DNA from: CAJQQY01 sp045104975
GTDB taxonomy: Bacteria; Bacteroidota; Bacteroidia; Chitinophagales; Saprospiraceae
NCBI GenBank assembly: GCA_045104975.1
Contig: JBGCCY010000180.1
Span: 1 to 64,000, forward strand
Direction of reading: 5' to 3'
DNA: 64,000 bases
Shown here: in pieces, positions 8,829 to 17,168 of the stretch
How positions within the stretch are numbered: the first letter of the stretch is position 1
How the letters are laid out: every line of letters begins with the position of its first letter
Notes under the pieces: generated by a model
Told to the model about the DNA's origin: nothing
The model's database searches: none
What the model saw: the letters and a program-made list of their open reading frames with translations, nothing else
Made by a program: the position numbers and the translations under genes

Positions 8829-8858
8829 AAGCTGCTAGCGTAAAAACTAGCAGCTTTT
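8829..8858. terminator. Terminator between convergent genes
   Basis: The stem AAGCTGCTAG (8829-8838) pairs with 8847-8856 across an eight-base loop and is followed by TTTT. It lies 68 bp after the DUF3592 stop and 33 bp from the stop of the convergent DUF2911 gene. Confidence 0.8.
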
Positions 8859-8891
8859 GTGTTCCTTACATTTACCACATAAAATAAATCC

Positions 8892-9731
8892 TTAATTAGA
8901 TAACTCCTCAATAATATGTTTACTCAATCTGACCAAATCATTATTCCCAGCCTTCTCAGATAATTTCATAGAACGCTTTGCAGCTTCAATTGCTTCTTGG
9001 TTTCTATTCAAATCTTTTAAAATTAAAGCTTCTCGATAGACCTGGAAAAACAAGGCAGAATCATCTTTTGTAGCTTTTCGAATATAGGTCAAAGCAAGAG
9101 GCAAATCGGTCTGAGTTTCATGCATATAAAGTGCCGCTTGAAAATAGGAGAATGTCGAAGGGCCATTTAATTCCTTTTGAATATTGGAAATGATTTTATC
9201 ATGTTCATCTATTTTGATCGGTACTTCTACACGGTAGTTTTCCCATTGCAAAACTAAATTGGCAGAGCTTAATTCAAGTGCATCAAAATGGAGTAAGAGT
9301 GATTCTGTTGAGTAGGCAATTTTTATGGATGGAACCGTAAATTCTAATAAGGCTTCTTTGTCAATGAACTGAGTGTAGGGCAATTTTTCAAAAGGATAAA
9401 AATGAAAAGACCAAGTTTTTTCGTGAGGAGTACTCAATACCACATAAGTTCCTTTAGCTAATTTTTGACCATTGATTTCAATGTCATTCGTATGCTCCAA
9501 CTTGGTGGCAGCATTCGCTCCAGTTCGCCATTTTTCTCCCTTGACCAAAATACCTTCCTTGCCGAATAGTTTTCGCCCACGTAAACTCGGTCTCGAGTAA
9601 GATAAGGTAAAAGAAGTCAACCCAATTTTTTGAGTCATTTCTATTGATGGACTTGGTGCAGGAAGTTTAATTTGAGCATTAGTTGATAAGCCGATGCAAA
9701 GCATCAGTAGACTATAAATAATGTTTTTCAT
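8892..9731 (-). CDS. Secreted DUF2911 protein with C-terminal TPR-like helices
   Basis: 279 residues. A signal peptide (1-19, ending in TNA) precedes a DUF2911 domain (about 25-170), recognisable from YSRPSLRGRKLFGKEGILVKGEKWRTGAN, then ATKLEHTNDIEINGQKLAKGTYV and TWSFHFYPF. After about residue 195 come helical repeats (FSYFQAALYMHETQ, ALFFQVYREALILKDLNRNQEAIEAA) that resemble tetratricopeptide repeats. DUF2911 proteins are exported Bacteroidota proteins of unknown role. A shorter paralogue lies at 57646-58146. The gene is last in a minus-strand group after the AraC-type regulator (71-bp gap). Confidence 0.85.
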   Translation of the reverse strand: MKNIIYSLLMLCIGLSTNAQIKLPAPSPSIEMTQKIGLTSFTLSYSRPSLRGRKLFGKEGILVKGEKWRTGANAATKLEHTNDIEINGQKLAKGTYVVLSTPHEKTWSFHFYPFEKLPYTQFIDKEALLEFTVPSIKIAYSTESLLLHFDALELSSANLVLQWENYRVEVPIKIDEHDKIISNIQKELNGPSTFSYFQAALYMHETQTDLPLALTYIRKATKDDSALFFQVYREALILKDLNRNQEAIEAAKRSMKLSEKAGNNDLVRLSKHIIEELSN

Positions 9732-9802
9732 GATTGTTTTTTTATTTTTTAATTACAAAATTTAGGAATGGTGTTATAAGTTATTCTCTTACTATTCCTT
9801 AG

Positions 9803-10903
9803 TTACGGTCTATTTTTGAGATAGACGGATGGGGGGCAACCCATAATTTTTTTGAAGGATTTGTTAAATGTAGATTTAGATTGGAACCCGGCTTCTTGAG
9901 CTAAACCGACTAGTGTTTTTTGTTCAACTAAAGGTGATTTGGCTAAGCGAATAAATTCATGAATACGATGGTAATTGACAAATTCAAAAAAGCTCATTCC
10001 AATACGTTCGTTGAGTAATCTAGAAAGTTCAGGAGCATTGATGCCCATCATTTCAGCTAATTCAGATTTAAGTAATTTCGAATTGAGATAAGGTTTCTTT
10101 TGCTTCATCATTTCTTCTAATTCCAATTTCATTTTATCCAAATCTGCCTGAGAAAATTTGGATTGAACATATTTCGTTTCTTTTAAAATATTTTCAAATT
10201 GAAAAACAGCAGGGGAGACCATTTGATAATAAGTAATGAATAAAACAATCAATGCGATCGCCATCCAGATGAAGCCTCGAGAATTAATTTCAAGTTGTAT
10301 ATTATTTCCAAAACTGATTAAATAAACGATCAACCAAATCGATAAACAAATCCCAATTGCGATCAAAAAATGTTGAACAAAATTGATATTCAAAATATAA
10401 CTCACTTCCTCTTCCAAGGCGGTTTTCAATTCTTTAAATTTTAAAACACTTAGGACAAAGTAAGTGATATTCACGCTAAGCCCAATCCCTACTAAAATGT
10501 GAATCACTCGAAATAATTCTCCACTCTCAATACGTTCTTGAATCACCTCTTTAGGAGCGAGGATATAGTAAAATGTAATTATTAAACTATAGACAACTCC
10601 AGGGATGTAATGAAATAAATCTGTTTTTGAAAAATGCTTTTTTGAAAGAGTTGATTGGACAAATAAATATATGGTAGGACCAAAAAACAGAATAGCAAAT
10701 TCTGAAATGCCTTTCATTTGTCTTGACCAATAAGAAGTAATTTGTCCAATATTTCCAATTAAACCAATCAACAACAAACAGATAAGAATCAACAAATAAA
10801 GATTAATGCGTTGGCGCTTGCGAGCCGAAATCATAAAAATGATAATCAGAAATACACTCTGAAAAAAAGCAAAATAGGTGAACTGATTTAATATATTACT
10901 CAC
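9803..10903 (-). CDS. AraC-type transcriptional regulator with membrane N-terminus
   Basis: 366 residues. The first 220 or so contain about seven hydrophobic segments (for example FAFFQSVFLIIIFMI, LYLLILICLLLIGLIGNI, FAILFFGPTIYLFV, FIWMAIALIVLFITYYQM). A linker helix leads to a C-terminal AraC/XylS helix-turn-helix pair: LLKSELAEMMGINAPELSRLLNERIG, then ISFFEFVNYHRIHE-like sequence and LVGLAQEAGFQSKSTFNKSFKKIMGCPPSVY. It is therefore a membrane-anchored sensor-regulator of a type common in Bacteroidota. It sits 19 bp downstream of the secreted protein gene at 10923 and upstream of DUF2911, suggesting one operon; the signal is unknown. Confidence 0.88.
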   Translation of the reverse strand: MSNILNQFTYFAFFQSVFLIIIFMISARKRQRINLYLLILICLLLIGLIGNIGQITSYWSRQMKGISEFAILFFGPTIYLFVQSTLSKKHFSKTDLFHYIPGVVYSLIITFYYILAPKEVIQERIESGELFRVIHILVGIGLSVNITYFVLSVLKFKELKTALEEEVSYILNINFVQHFLIAIGICLSIWLIVYLISFGNNIQLEINSRGFIWMAIALIVLFITYYQMVSPAVFQFENILKETKYVQSKFSQADLDKMKLELEEMMKQKKPYLNSKLLKSELAEMMGINAPELSRLLNERIGMSFFEFVNYHRIHEFIRLAKSPLVEQKTLVGLAQEAGFQSKSTFNKSFKKIMGCPPSVYLKNRP

Positions 10904-10922
10904 TATAAAAAACTTAATTGGA

Positions 10923-11627
10923 TTACTTTAAAATAAATTCATTGACATGCTGAATATTATCAATATTCAAATGCTTCGTTTTTTCCTGAAAAGCTAGGAA
11001 TGCAGCCTCATCTTCCCAAGAAGAAATCACAAAGTAACTCGGTTGATAATGATAACCAAAAGGAGAAGTTCCATTTGTTAATTGAACGATCATTGTTCCC
11101 CCCATCTTCTCAATTTTTTCAACCCATTTTTGATAAAATTCATCTGACTTATCTTCCGTTTTTAACCAATAAGCAGTTGCGACATGGAATTTGTCACGAT
11201 TAATTTCAAGAGATAAATCCTCTTGTAGTTCAAAATAACACAAGCCGAAATAAGACCAAATTTTTCGTCTTCGTTCATGAAAGTCTGGCACTTCTTTTAT
11301 TATTTCTGTCAAAAAATCTTCTCGCGTTTCGAGGTCAGACCACTTCCCTAAAATTAAATTATTTGGTTGATGATTCCCCTGAGTATGTTTCGTTATTTTA
11401 AATCCAGGTAAAGGCTGATAAGACATTCGTTTGGCAATGGGAAAGGCCGTCTGAAAATAAGATTTTAAATCTGCTTCTGTATCTGATTTTTGGCTTAATA
11501 ATAAAATGTCTAGAACTTCCCCTTTCTTGAGAACTATAGGTTTGACAGAAGACTGTCCGAATAATTGAGGCATCAATAATATTAATAATGTTGCCCCTAG
11601 CAATGCATGAAATAAATTCTTTTTCAT
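10923..11627 (-). CDS. Secreted protein with probable ferredoxin-like (dimeric alpha/beta) domains
   Basis: 234 residues from the ATG at 11627, chosen because MKKNLFHALLGATLLILLM is a normal signal peptide; an in-frame ATG at 11660 would add eleven polar residues before it. The mature part seems to hold two units with the beta-alpha-beta pattern of dimeric alpha/beta-barrel proteins: LDILLLSQKSDTEADLKSYF with NLILGKWSDLE, and FHVATAYWLKTEDKSDEFYQ with SYFVISSWEDEAAFLAFQEK. I infer this fold from the pattern and do not know a named family. A similarly built secreted protein lies at 15706-16500. Its 19-bp spacing to the AraC-type gene points to co-transcription. Confidence 0.6.
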   Translation of the reverse strand: MKKNLFHALLGATLLILLMPQLFGQSSVKPIVLKKGEVLDILLLSQKSDTEADLKSYFQTAFPIAKRMSYQPLPGFKITKHTQGNHQPNNLILGKWSDLETREDFLTEIIKEVPDFHERRRKIWSYFGLCYFELQEDLSLEINRDKFHVATAYWLKTEDKSDEFYQKWVEKIEKMGGTMIVQLTNGTSPFGYHYQPSYFVISSWEDEAAFLAFQEKTKHLNIDNIQHVNEFILK

Positions 11628-11866
11628 ATTCAATTTTTTTTGATGAATTAATATGTGCAAATCTATTCCTAGAGATTCAAAACTTCAAGAAATTATAAGG
11701 GACATAGGTATTTATACGGTATACGCACCTGAATTGGGGGAATTTAAAGATTTTTAGCCTAGCTAAAAAAGTCTTCTACAGCTAAAAATATTTTTTTACT
11801 TTTCTAATAATTTCTGATTTACTTTAATTTGGAATTTTATCTTTACTGAATAAAACTAAATGTTCC

Positions 11867-13711
11867 ATGATAGAATCAACCCATCCAATTACATTCATTA
11901 GTTATTCTCGCCGTCAATTATATTTTGCTGAATCATTAGTACTTCATCTTCAAAAAGAAAATCATAATATTTGGTTTGATCTTCAACAATTACATGCTGG
12001 ATCGGTATGGTCAGACCAGTTAAAAGATGGAGTTAAGAAAGCGAAGACATTGATTCTTATTGTGTCAAAAGCTTCGCTTGCTTCTGAATATGTGGAAGTG
12101 GAATGGAAAGGAGTAGCTGCCGAAGGAGGACAACTAGTACTAGCGATTTTCGAATCGGTAGAATTGCCTGAGGAATTATTTGGATTGCCAACATTTGATT
12201 TCCGAACAGATTTTGATGAAAATATTTCTGCACTTTCTTCTTACCTAAAAGGAGAGGGGGAACCACAATTTGATAAAATTTCCTCTTACAATCCTTTTAG
12301 TTGGTTTGGAAGAAAGTCTTCTTCTATTTTGAAGATTATGATGGCACAATTTGGCATACCAATTCTATTAATCCTAATATTTGTTTTGTATGAAGGATTC
12401 AATTCTTCTCCAGAAATAGATACTGTTTTTCGGGATAGATTTATGGTGCTCGCAGGCTTGTCTCTACTCATGAGTTTCGGGTATGCGATTCCATTTCTTC
12501 GCCACAAGCTTAGCTATAAAAAAATAAAACGATCTGTACTTTATTCTATTTTACTCTTGTTGCCTTTCTTTTTTATCATAGTAAATAGTGTAGAATCAGA
12601 TGACATTCCTAGGGCGATTTTCTTTTCTATGCCAGGAATCTTTTTGTCAATTTTAGTATTCAACCTTTATGTGTATTTAATTGTTCTTCGAAAGTCTATG
12701 AGTTTTCTAAGATGGATGCAGCCAGAGGATAGTCTGCAAAAACTTCGTCGGCGAGTACATCAACCGTTGATACCCAAAGAGGTTTTTGATATAGATATGG
12801 AATCTAATGCTAATGCTAATGCTAATGCTAAATCTGTTCTTTATTCCATTCATCATGACGCTGCTGACAAACCCCTTGCCAAATGGATAACAAAGTATTT
12901 CAAAAAAGTAGGTCATCAAAAAGTAGCCATAACCAAGGATCCAGAACATCATATTGCCATCCTAAGCAATCGTAGTTCTATCGCATGGGTCAATAAAATC
13001 ACTCAATCTTATGCAGGCAAATTAATCTTTGTGGTAGTATCTACTATTGAATTTTCGGATAGCCTTAAAGATACTGGACGGTATCAATGGGTGGATGCAC
13101 GTGAAATGGAAAAGAGAGATATTATTGGTCTAGCTAAAAGTCTTGGAGATAAAGCAGCTTGGAAGCGAGAGGCAGCTCTTGAAACTACCCCAGACAAAAT
13201 TGATACTTTAAAAATGCCATCAGGCATAAAACTATTCAGAAGTCTATTAGTAATATTTGGCATATATGTCTTAATTTTTGGAGTAGGAAATCTAATGCCT
13301 GGAGAAAAAATGGATGGTGTTATTATTGATAAATCCTACAATTCTTATCTTATTTTTGTAGGATTATTGTGTATGTGGATCGCGGCAAAAGGATTGATTC
13401 AAAGAAAAATTCCTTCCTTGATAATATATGGAATTACTTTACTAAACTTTATTCTTGTATGTTATTTTGGAGATATTATGTTGTATTTTAATCAATGGGG
13501 ATTGCTTGTTATTACCATTCCTTTACTAATACTTTCAGCAATTGACGGACGGTATTGGTTAGCCACTTTTGCTAAGACCAACAGCGATGAAGTAGGAATG
13601 AACAAAAAAATAGTACAGTCTTATTGGAAGAGAAGAATTATTGTGATCACTATTTGGATTGTTCTTTTTTCAGGATTAGCCTATTGGGCATCAAATTTTC
13701 CAAATAAATAA
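11867..13711 (+). CDS. TIR-domain multi-pass membrane protein with a second TIR-like domain
   Basis: 614 residues. Residues 6-130 are a TIR domain: ITFISYSRRQ at the start, HNIWFDLQQLHAGSVWSD, then LILIVSKASLASEYVEVEW, where Glu79 fits the catalytic-glutamate position of NAD-cleaving TIRs, and FDFR near 112. Four membrane segments follow (about 156-176, 193-211, 223-240, 250-273). A soluble region (324-430) repeats the pattern in degenerate form (SVLYSIHHD, HHIAILSNRSS, LIFVVVSTIE, QWVDAR) and lacks the glutamate. Four or five more membrane segments end the protein. Residues 313-321 (NANANANA) come from a hexanucleotide repeat. TIR proteins act in signalling or NAD-depleting defence; here membrane placement suggests a sensor. 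The role is inferred. Confidence 0.8.
   Translation: MIESTHPITFISYSRRQLYFAESLVLHLQKENHNIWFDLQQLHAGSVWSDQLKDGVKKAKTLILIVSKASLASEYVEVEWKGVAAEGGQLVLAIFESVELPEELFGLPTFDFRTDFDENISALSSYLKGEGEPQFDKISSYNPFSWFGRKSSSILKIMMAQFGIPILLILIFVLYEGFNSSPEIDTVFRDRFMVLAGLSLLMSFGYAIPFLRHKLSYKKIKRSVLYSILLLLPFFFIIVNSVESDDIPRAIFFSMPGIFLSILVFNLYVYLIVLRKSMSFLRWMQPEDSLQKLRRRVHQPLIPKEVFDIDMESNANANANAKSVLYSIHHDAADKPLAKWITKYFKKVGHQKVAITKDPEHHIAILSNRSSIAWVNKITQSYAGKLIFVVVSTIEFSDSLKDTGRYQWVDAREMEKRDIIGLAKSLGDKAAWKREAALETTPDKIDTLKMPSGIKLFRSLLVIFGIYVLIFGVGNLMPGEKMDGVIIDKSYNSYLIFVGLLCMWIAAKGLIQRKIPSLIIYGITLLNFILVCYFGDIMLYFNQWGLLVITIPLLILSAIDGRYWLATFAKTNSDEVGMNKKIVQSYWKRRIIVITIWIVLFSGLAYWASNFPNK
12804..12830 (+). repeat. Hexanucleotide tandem repeat inside the TIR gene
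   Basis: Four copies of CTAATG plus a partial copy lie in frame and encode Asn-Ala repeats in the linker before the second TIR-like domain. Because the unit is six bases, copy-number slippage would change linker length without a frameshift. Confidence 0.8.
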
Positions 13712-13732
13712 TTAAATCTATACTTTCAAAAT

Positions 13733-13740
13733 TATCTTTG
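13733..13740 (+). promoter_or_regulatory. Candidate -7 box before the small ORF
   Basis: TATCTTTG is a perfect match to the TAnnTTTG consensus. It lies 22 bp after the TIR gene stop and about 100 bp before the small ORF at 13841. No TTG -33 element is evident at the expected distance. Confidence 0.3.
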
Positions 13741-13840
13741 TTAGGATTGAATCGCTGGCTTTTGTTGACTGTTAAATAGTTAAAACGGTGGAGATATATT
13801 CTTTAAAAAATATATTCAAAATGCTGAACCTGTTCCTGAT

Positions 13841-14101
13841 TTGGGTAGGACTAGAAAAAGGGCAAAACGTCCAAAGGTAAGAGAGGAAGAAACTGTTGAG
13901 GAAATAAGTATCATCTCCGCATCAAAAAGAAAGAAGTGTAATAATTTCCAAATACAACTTTCTAAAATTGATCAAAATAATTGGGAGTACGAAGGGGAAG
14001 TTATCAGCAATCGAAAATTAATTGAACCTGGGAATTATGATTTAATTATTAAATCTGATGGGACTGTAATTATTAAAATTAAGGTAGAAGAGGATAAATA
14101 A
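13841..14101 (+). CDS. Small hypothetical protein, start uncertain, possibly 5'-truncated
   Basis: 86 residues if translation starts at TTG 13841. The N-terminal third is strongly basic (GRTRKRAKRPKVR) and then acidic (EEETVEE); the C-terminal half reads as beta strands (NNFQIQLSKI, NWEYEGEVIS, NYDLIIKSDGTVIIKIKVEE). I recognise no family. The frame is open upstream to a TAA at 13781 and the extra 19 codons (GGDIFFKKYIQNAEPVPDL) look protein-like but offer no ATG, GTG or TTG before 13841. A different-frame ATG at 13821 gives only 19 codons. It follows the TIR gene by 129 bp on the same strand and ends at a clear hairpin, so it may be a partner or a remnant. Confidence 0.45.
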   Translation: MGRTRKRAKRPKVREEETVEEISIISASKRKKCNNFQIQLSKIDQNNWEYEGEVISNRKLIEPGNYDLIIKSDGTVIIKIKVEEDK

Positions 14102-14118
14102 AGAATTGAAAAAAGATA

Positions 14119-14150
14119 TTATTCCCCATCTTTTTTAGGATGGGGAATAA
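14119..14150. terminator. Hairpin between convergent genes
   Basis: TTATTCCCCATC (14119-14130) pairs perfectly with 14139-14150 across an eight-base loop. The T-rich tract on the plus strand comes 12 bp later. It separates the small ORF at 13841 from the convergent mutarotase-like gene. Confidence 0.65.
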
Positions 14151-14212
14151 ATAGTATAGTCTTTTTTTTAAACGTTCTAAATGTTTATGCGAATGAAATG
14201 TTTGGGTATACT

Positions 14213-15097
14213 CTACTTTGTTTTGTAAACCTGAAAAGTTCTGGACCATTGAACAGATTGATTGGGACTAATAAATATATTAAAAAATAACTCCGGACTA
14301 ATCACATGTTTCCATCCCCAAAGATTCACCTTTTTGGTTTGAAAATTTCCAGTTTCACTTATTCCAACTTTATTTTTAAGATTGATTAATTCCCATGCTG
14401 CATCAACAGCATTCCTTCCCGACAAATAACTAAAGAAGAATTGTTCTTTGGGAGAACTATTAAATTTAATTTCGTTTTTTTCGATGTCAACTTTTTGTTC
14501 AGGATTAACTGTTTCCTCAAAAAGATGTGGCATCAATTGAAATGGAAATTTTAAGGAGTAATTACTTCCGATTGAATCATTATTGACTGCAATAAAACTG
14601 TGGACATATTCATCAGTAATAATTTCTTTTTCACCTGTATTTTTGAGATCGTAATTGATGATAAAACTGTTTTCGTGTACTTCAATTTCTTTTTTTAAAA
14701 GATATGAATAACCATTTAGCGCTTTCGACTCACAAATAATTAATACTCGATTCTGTTCAGTAAAAACTTTAAAATTCGCAGGTTGAATCTGGTAATTTTT
14801 ATTGAATAAATATTGATCATCTTCTTTTTTTAATAATCCCACACCTATTTTGTGAAACCAATCACCTACTTTAATGTCATTAAAACCTAATGGAGTATTA
14901 AAACCGAATTCGTTATAAAATCCTTTTCCAATAAAATTTTCATTTTCACTATCCGTTATTTCAATTCCTGATATTTGAACATTTTGAAATTTTACCGAAA
15001 CAATTTTTCCAGTCCAATCGAATCGGGAAAAGTGGTAATTTTCAAGAGGAAGATCAATATGGATTTCCAGATTTTTGTTTTTTAATATATGTCCCAT
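14213..15097 (-). CDS. Aldose-1-epimerase/mutarotase-like protein
   Basis: 294 residues without a signal peptide, so cytoplasmic. The strand-rich pattern and several segments fit the galactose-mutarotase-like superfamily: YHFSRFDWTGKIVSVKFQNVQISGIE near the N-terminus, FNTPLGFNDIKVGDWFHKIGVGLL, YLLKKEIEVHENSFIINYDLKNTGEKEI with VHSFIAVNN, and WGWKHVISPELFFNIFISPNQSVQWSRTFQV at the end. Members bind sugars or sugar-like ligands; many in this branch have no known substrate. Whether the mutarotase catalytic His and Glu are conserved cannot be judged by eye. The gene stands alone, convergent with the small ORF and preceded by about 600 bp without genes. Confidence 0.65.
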   Translation of the reverse strand: MGHILKNKNLEIHIDLPLENYHFSRFDWTGKIVSVKFQNVQISGIEITDSENENFIGKGFYNEFGFNTPLGFNDIKVGDWFHKIGVGLLKKEDDQYLFNKNYQIQPANFKVFTEQNRVLIICESKALNGYSYLLKKEIEVHENSFIINYDLKNTGEKEIITDEYVHSFIAVNNDSIGSNYSLKFPFQLMPHLFEETVNPEQKVDIEKNEIKFNSSPKEQFFFSYLSGRNAVDAAWELINLKNKVGISETGNFQTKKVNLWGWKHVISPELFFNIFISPNQSVQWSRTFQVYKTK

Positions 15098-15705
15098 AAT
15101 CCTTTCTCCTTTATTTTATAAATCGAAATATACATCAAATGTTTTATATTTAAATTCAAAAGAACCTTGTTTATTTTAAATGTAAAGGTATTGTTATTGA
15201 TTTACAAGGAGGCTATTTTACAATAAAAATTATCTTGATGTTTTTAGGACATAATTATCTTGAGTTAGATTTTAGGCTTATTTCCTCTAAACCAAAAAAC
15301 ATAAAAATACTTGGTCTATTCTTTTTATTTCATTCGATTAAACTCTTGCCTTTTGTAGCATCTGCATCAACAAATCAAATTTTCGCAATAAAAGTTTCTT
15401 TTATCCTGTATTTTCTCTTAAGTCTTTGACTATCAGTAGTTTATCGCTTTATGCAATTTGTTCAATGTTAAATATGTGCTATAAATAATAGCCTACATGT
15501 AAGATAAGTGAAGATTATTATGGAATAGATACAGCTCTAGAACTCTTAATTTTTCGCATCTTTGAAGAGATCTTTTGTGAAATTTCCTGCCTGATTTTAA
15601 ACTAAAAAAAGACAGTTAAAAATTTAAAACAGGATTTTGAAAATTTTTCTGGCGTCGTGTTTTCTAACATTTTTTTTTCAATTATAAACCTTAAATTCAA
15701 TCAAA
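15098..15705. other. Gene-free stretch
   Basis: The 64-codon frame at 15235 has no protein-like features beyond hydrophobic codons expected from A+T-rich DNA. I see no repeat or hairpin of note. The last 40 bases should contain the leader of the gene at 15706. Confidence 0.4.
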
Positions 15706-16500
15706 ATGAAACGATTTATTTCAATTCTTGTGATGGCATTTTTTTGCCTTATTTTTAGTGATAACCTCAATGCTCAAAATGATGACTATGGATATGTTGT
15801 CGTTGAATACATGAAAGTAAAACCTGGTATGTGGAAGGAATATCGTGAATGTGAAAAAGTTTGGAAAACCATTCATCAGGCAAGAGTAAAAGCAGGGTAT
15901 ATAACAGGTTGGCAACTCGAGCGGGTATTATTCCCTAGCGGTACGGATGCTGAATACGATTTTGTTGTAATTACTAATTATAAAAACTGGAAAGCAATAG
16001 GTGCCGAGGACCGTGGAACGTATGCTTCTCTTTTCAAGGCATTGCCTGGAGATAAAAGGGAGATCGCTAATAAGGCTGTGGATTTCCGAGATCTAGTAAA
16101 AAAAGAAATATGGAGAGCAGAAGAAATGATATTTGCAAAAGATGATGCTAGGCCAAGATACGCAATCGAAAACTTCATGAGTATTCCAACAGGCGGTTGG
16201 GATAAATGGATGGAAATGGAGACAACATTTGCTAAACCATTTATCAAAAAAAGTATGGAGATGGGTAACCGAGCTGGTTGGCTAGTTGGGAATATGGTTC
16301 TTCCGAGAGGAGACGAATTTCCATATCAGGCTTCAACTATTGACTTTTACGACACTTGGGAAGATATGGGCAAAAGTGAAGGAAAAGCTTGGCAGGCTGT
16401 GTATGGTAATATGGATAATGAACAAATCGGTAAACGAATTCAATCTTCTAGAACAATAGTAAAATCAGAAGTGCGGGAATTGATTGATTTTGTAAAATAG
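15706..16500 (+). CDS. Secreted protein with a duplicated ferredoxin-like unit
   Basis: 264 residues. A signal peptide (1-23, ending in LNA) is followed by two similar halves: YVVVEYMKVKPGMWKEYREC with GYITGWQLERVLFPSG and YDFVVITNYKNW, then YAIENFMSIPTGGWDKWMEM with AGWLVGNMVLPRGDEFPYQA and STIDFYDTWEDM. The repeated beta-alpha-beta-beta pattern with W/G-W-L and V-L-P-G signatures suggests an internal duplication of a dimeric alpha/beta-barrel domain. The family is unnamed to me. A related design occurs in the gene at 10923. It is a single gene, with the next gene convergent. Confidence 0.65.
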   Translation: MKRFISILVMAFFCLIFSDNLNAQNDDYGYVVVEYMKVKPGMWKEYRECEKVWKTIHQARVKAGYITGWQLERVLFPSGTDAEYDFVVITNYKNWKAIGAEDRGTYASLFKALPGDKREIANKAVDFRDLVKKEIWRAEEMIFAKDDARPRYAIENFMSIPTGGWDKWMEMETTFAKPFIKKSMEMGNRAGWLVGNMVLPRGDEFPYQASTIDFYDTWEDMGKSEGKAWQAVYGNMDNEQIGKRIQSSRTIVKSEVRELIDFVK

Positions 16501-16738
16501 TTGATTTAGAAATAGGAACGAGTATTTTGTCTGAGTGATTAAAGAGAATAATACTAAATTGAAAGAGGGATAATTTGGATTCAAATTATCCCTCTTCTAT
16601 TAAATTTCTAATGATAGAATAGAGCTCTTTTTCATAATTAAAATTCACTTTACTTCCACAATAAAAAATTCCAGGTGATCCTAGACTTTGAGATCTTAAT
16701 TTTGTTCCAAAAAATATTAACGGGTGAATTTTATTTTC

Positions 16739-17017
16739 TTAATCAATTATTTTTATTCTATGAGTAAAAATATTTTTACCAAAATCTTTATAACATGATC
16801 CATCAGCTGGTAATTTCTCTAACATCATTTTTACTTTTTCAATAAAAATGGAATCAGTTGATGATTTTACAACTTTACCTTCTATCGGATTTTTATCCAT
16901 AATCGGAGAATAGGATACTTCAATTCTCTTGATTTTTTCAATTCCAAAATGGTCTATAACACTTTGGGAAAAAGCACCATTTGCTAAAAGTAAAAAAGCA
17001 AAGAGGAGATTTTTCAA
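16739..17017 (-). CDS. Secreted hypothetical protein, interrupted by an in-frame TAA
   Basis: The best start is TTG at 17017, which gives the signal peptide LKNLLFAFLLLANGAFSQ (first residue read as Met); an upstream ATG at 17086 would add 23 polar residues. The frame stops at TAA 16739-16741 after about 92 codons. Directly beyond it, in the same frame, 50 more protein-like codons run to a TAA at 16586-16588 (HPLIFFGTKLRSQS, SPGIFYCGSKVN, YSIIRNLIEEG). The full product would be about 143 residues. I infer a nonsense mutation or a sequence error rather than a natural end. The function is unknown; the protein contains FGIEKIKRIEVSYSPI and a KMMLEKLPADG helix. Confidence 0.55.
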   Translation of the reverse strand: MKNLLFAFLLLANGAFSQSVIDHFGIEKIKRIEVSYSPIMDKNPIEGKVVKSSTDSIFIEKVKMMLEKLPADGSCYKDFGKNIFTHRIKIID

Positions 17018-17168
17018 ATTTAGATTTGATTTTTGTTGCAAAGAAATATAATAATTTTTAGTTATGTTTTGACAAGTAGACTTCATTTTTCACAGAAATG
17101 GCTAAAAATATCTGATTAGAAAAGATTAGATTCACTCAACAAAATTTATCAAAACAAAACCTTTAGCC

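Noticed and set aside
15235..15429. 64-codon frame in the gap before 15706
   Set aside because: Hydrophobic by composition only; no signal peptide arrangement or family pattern.
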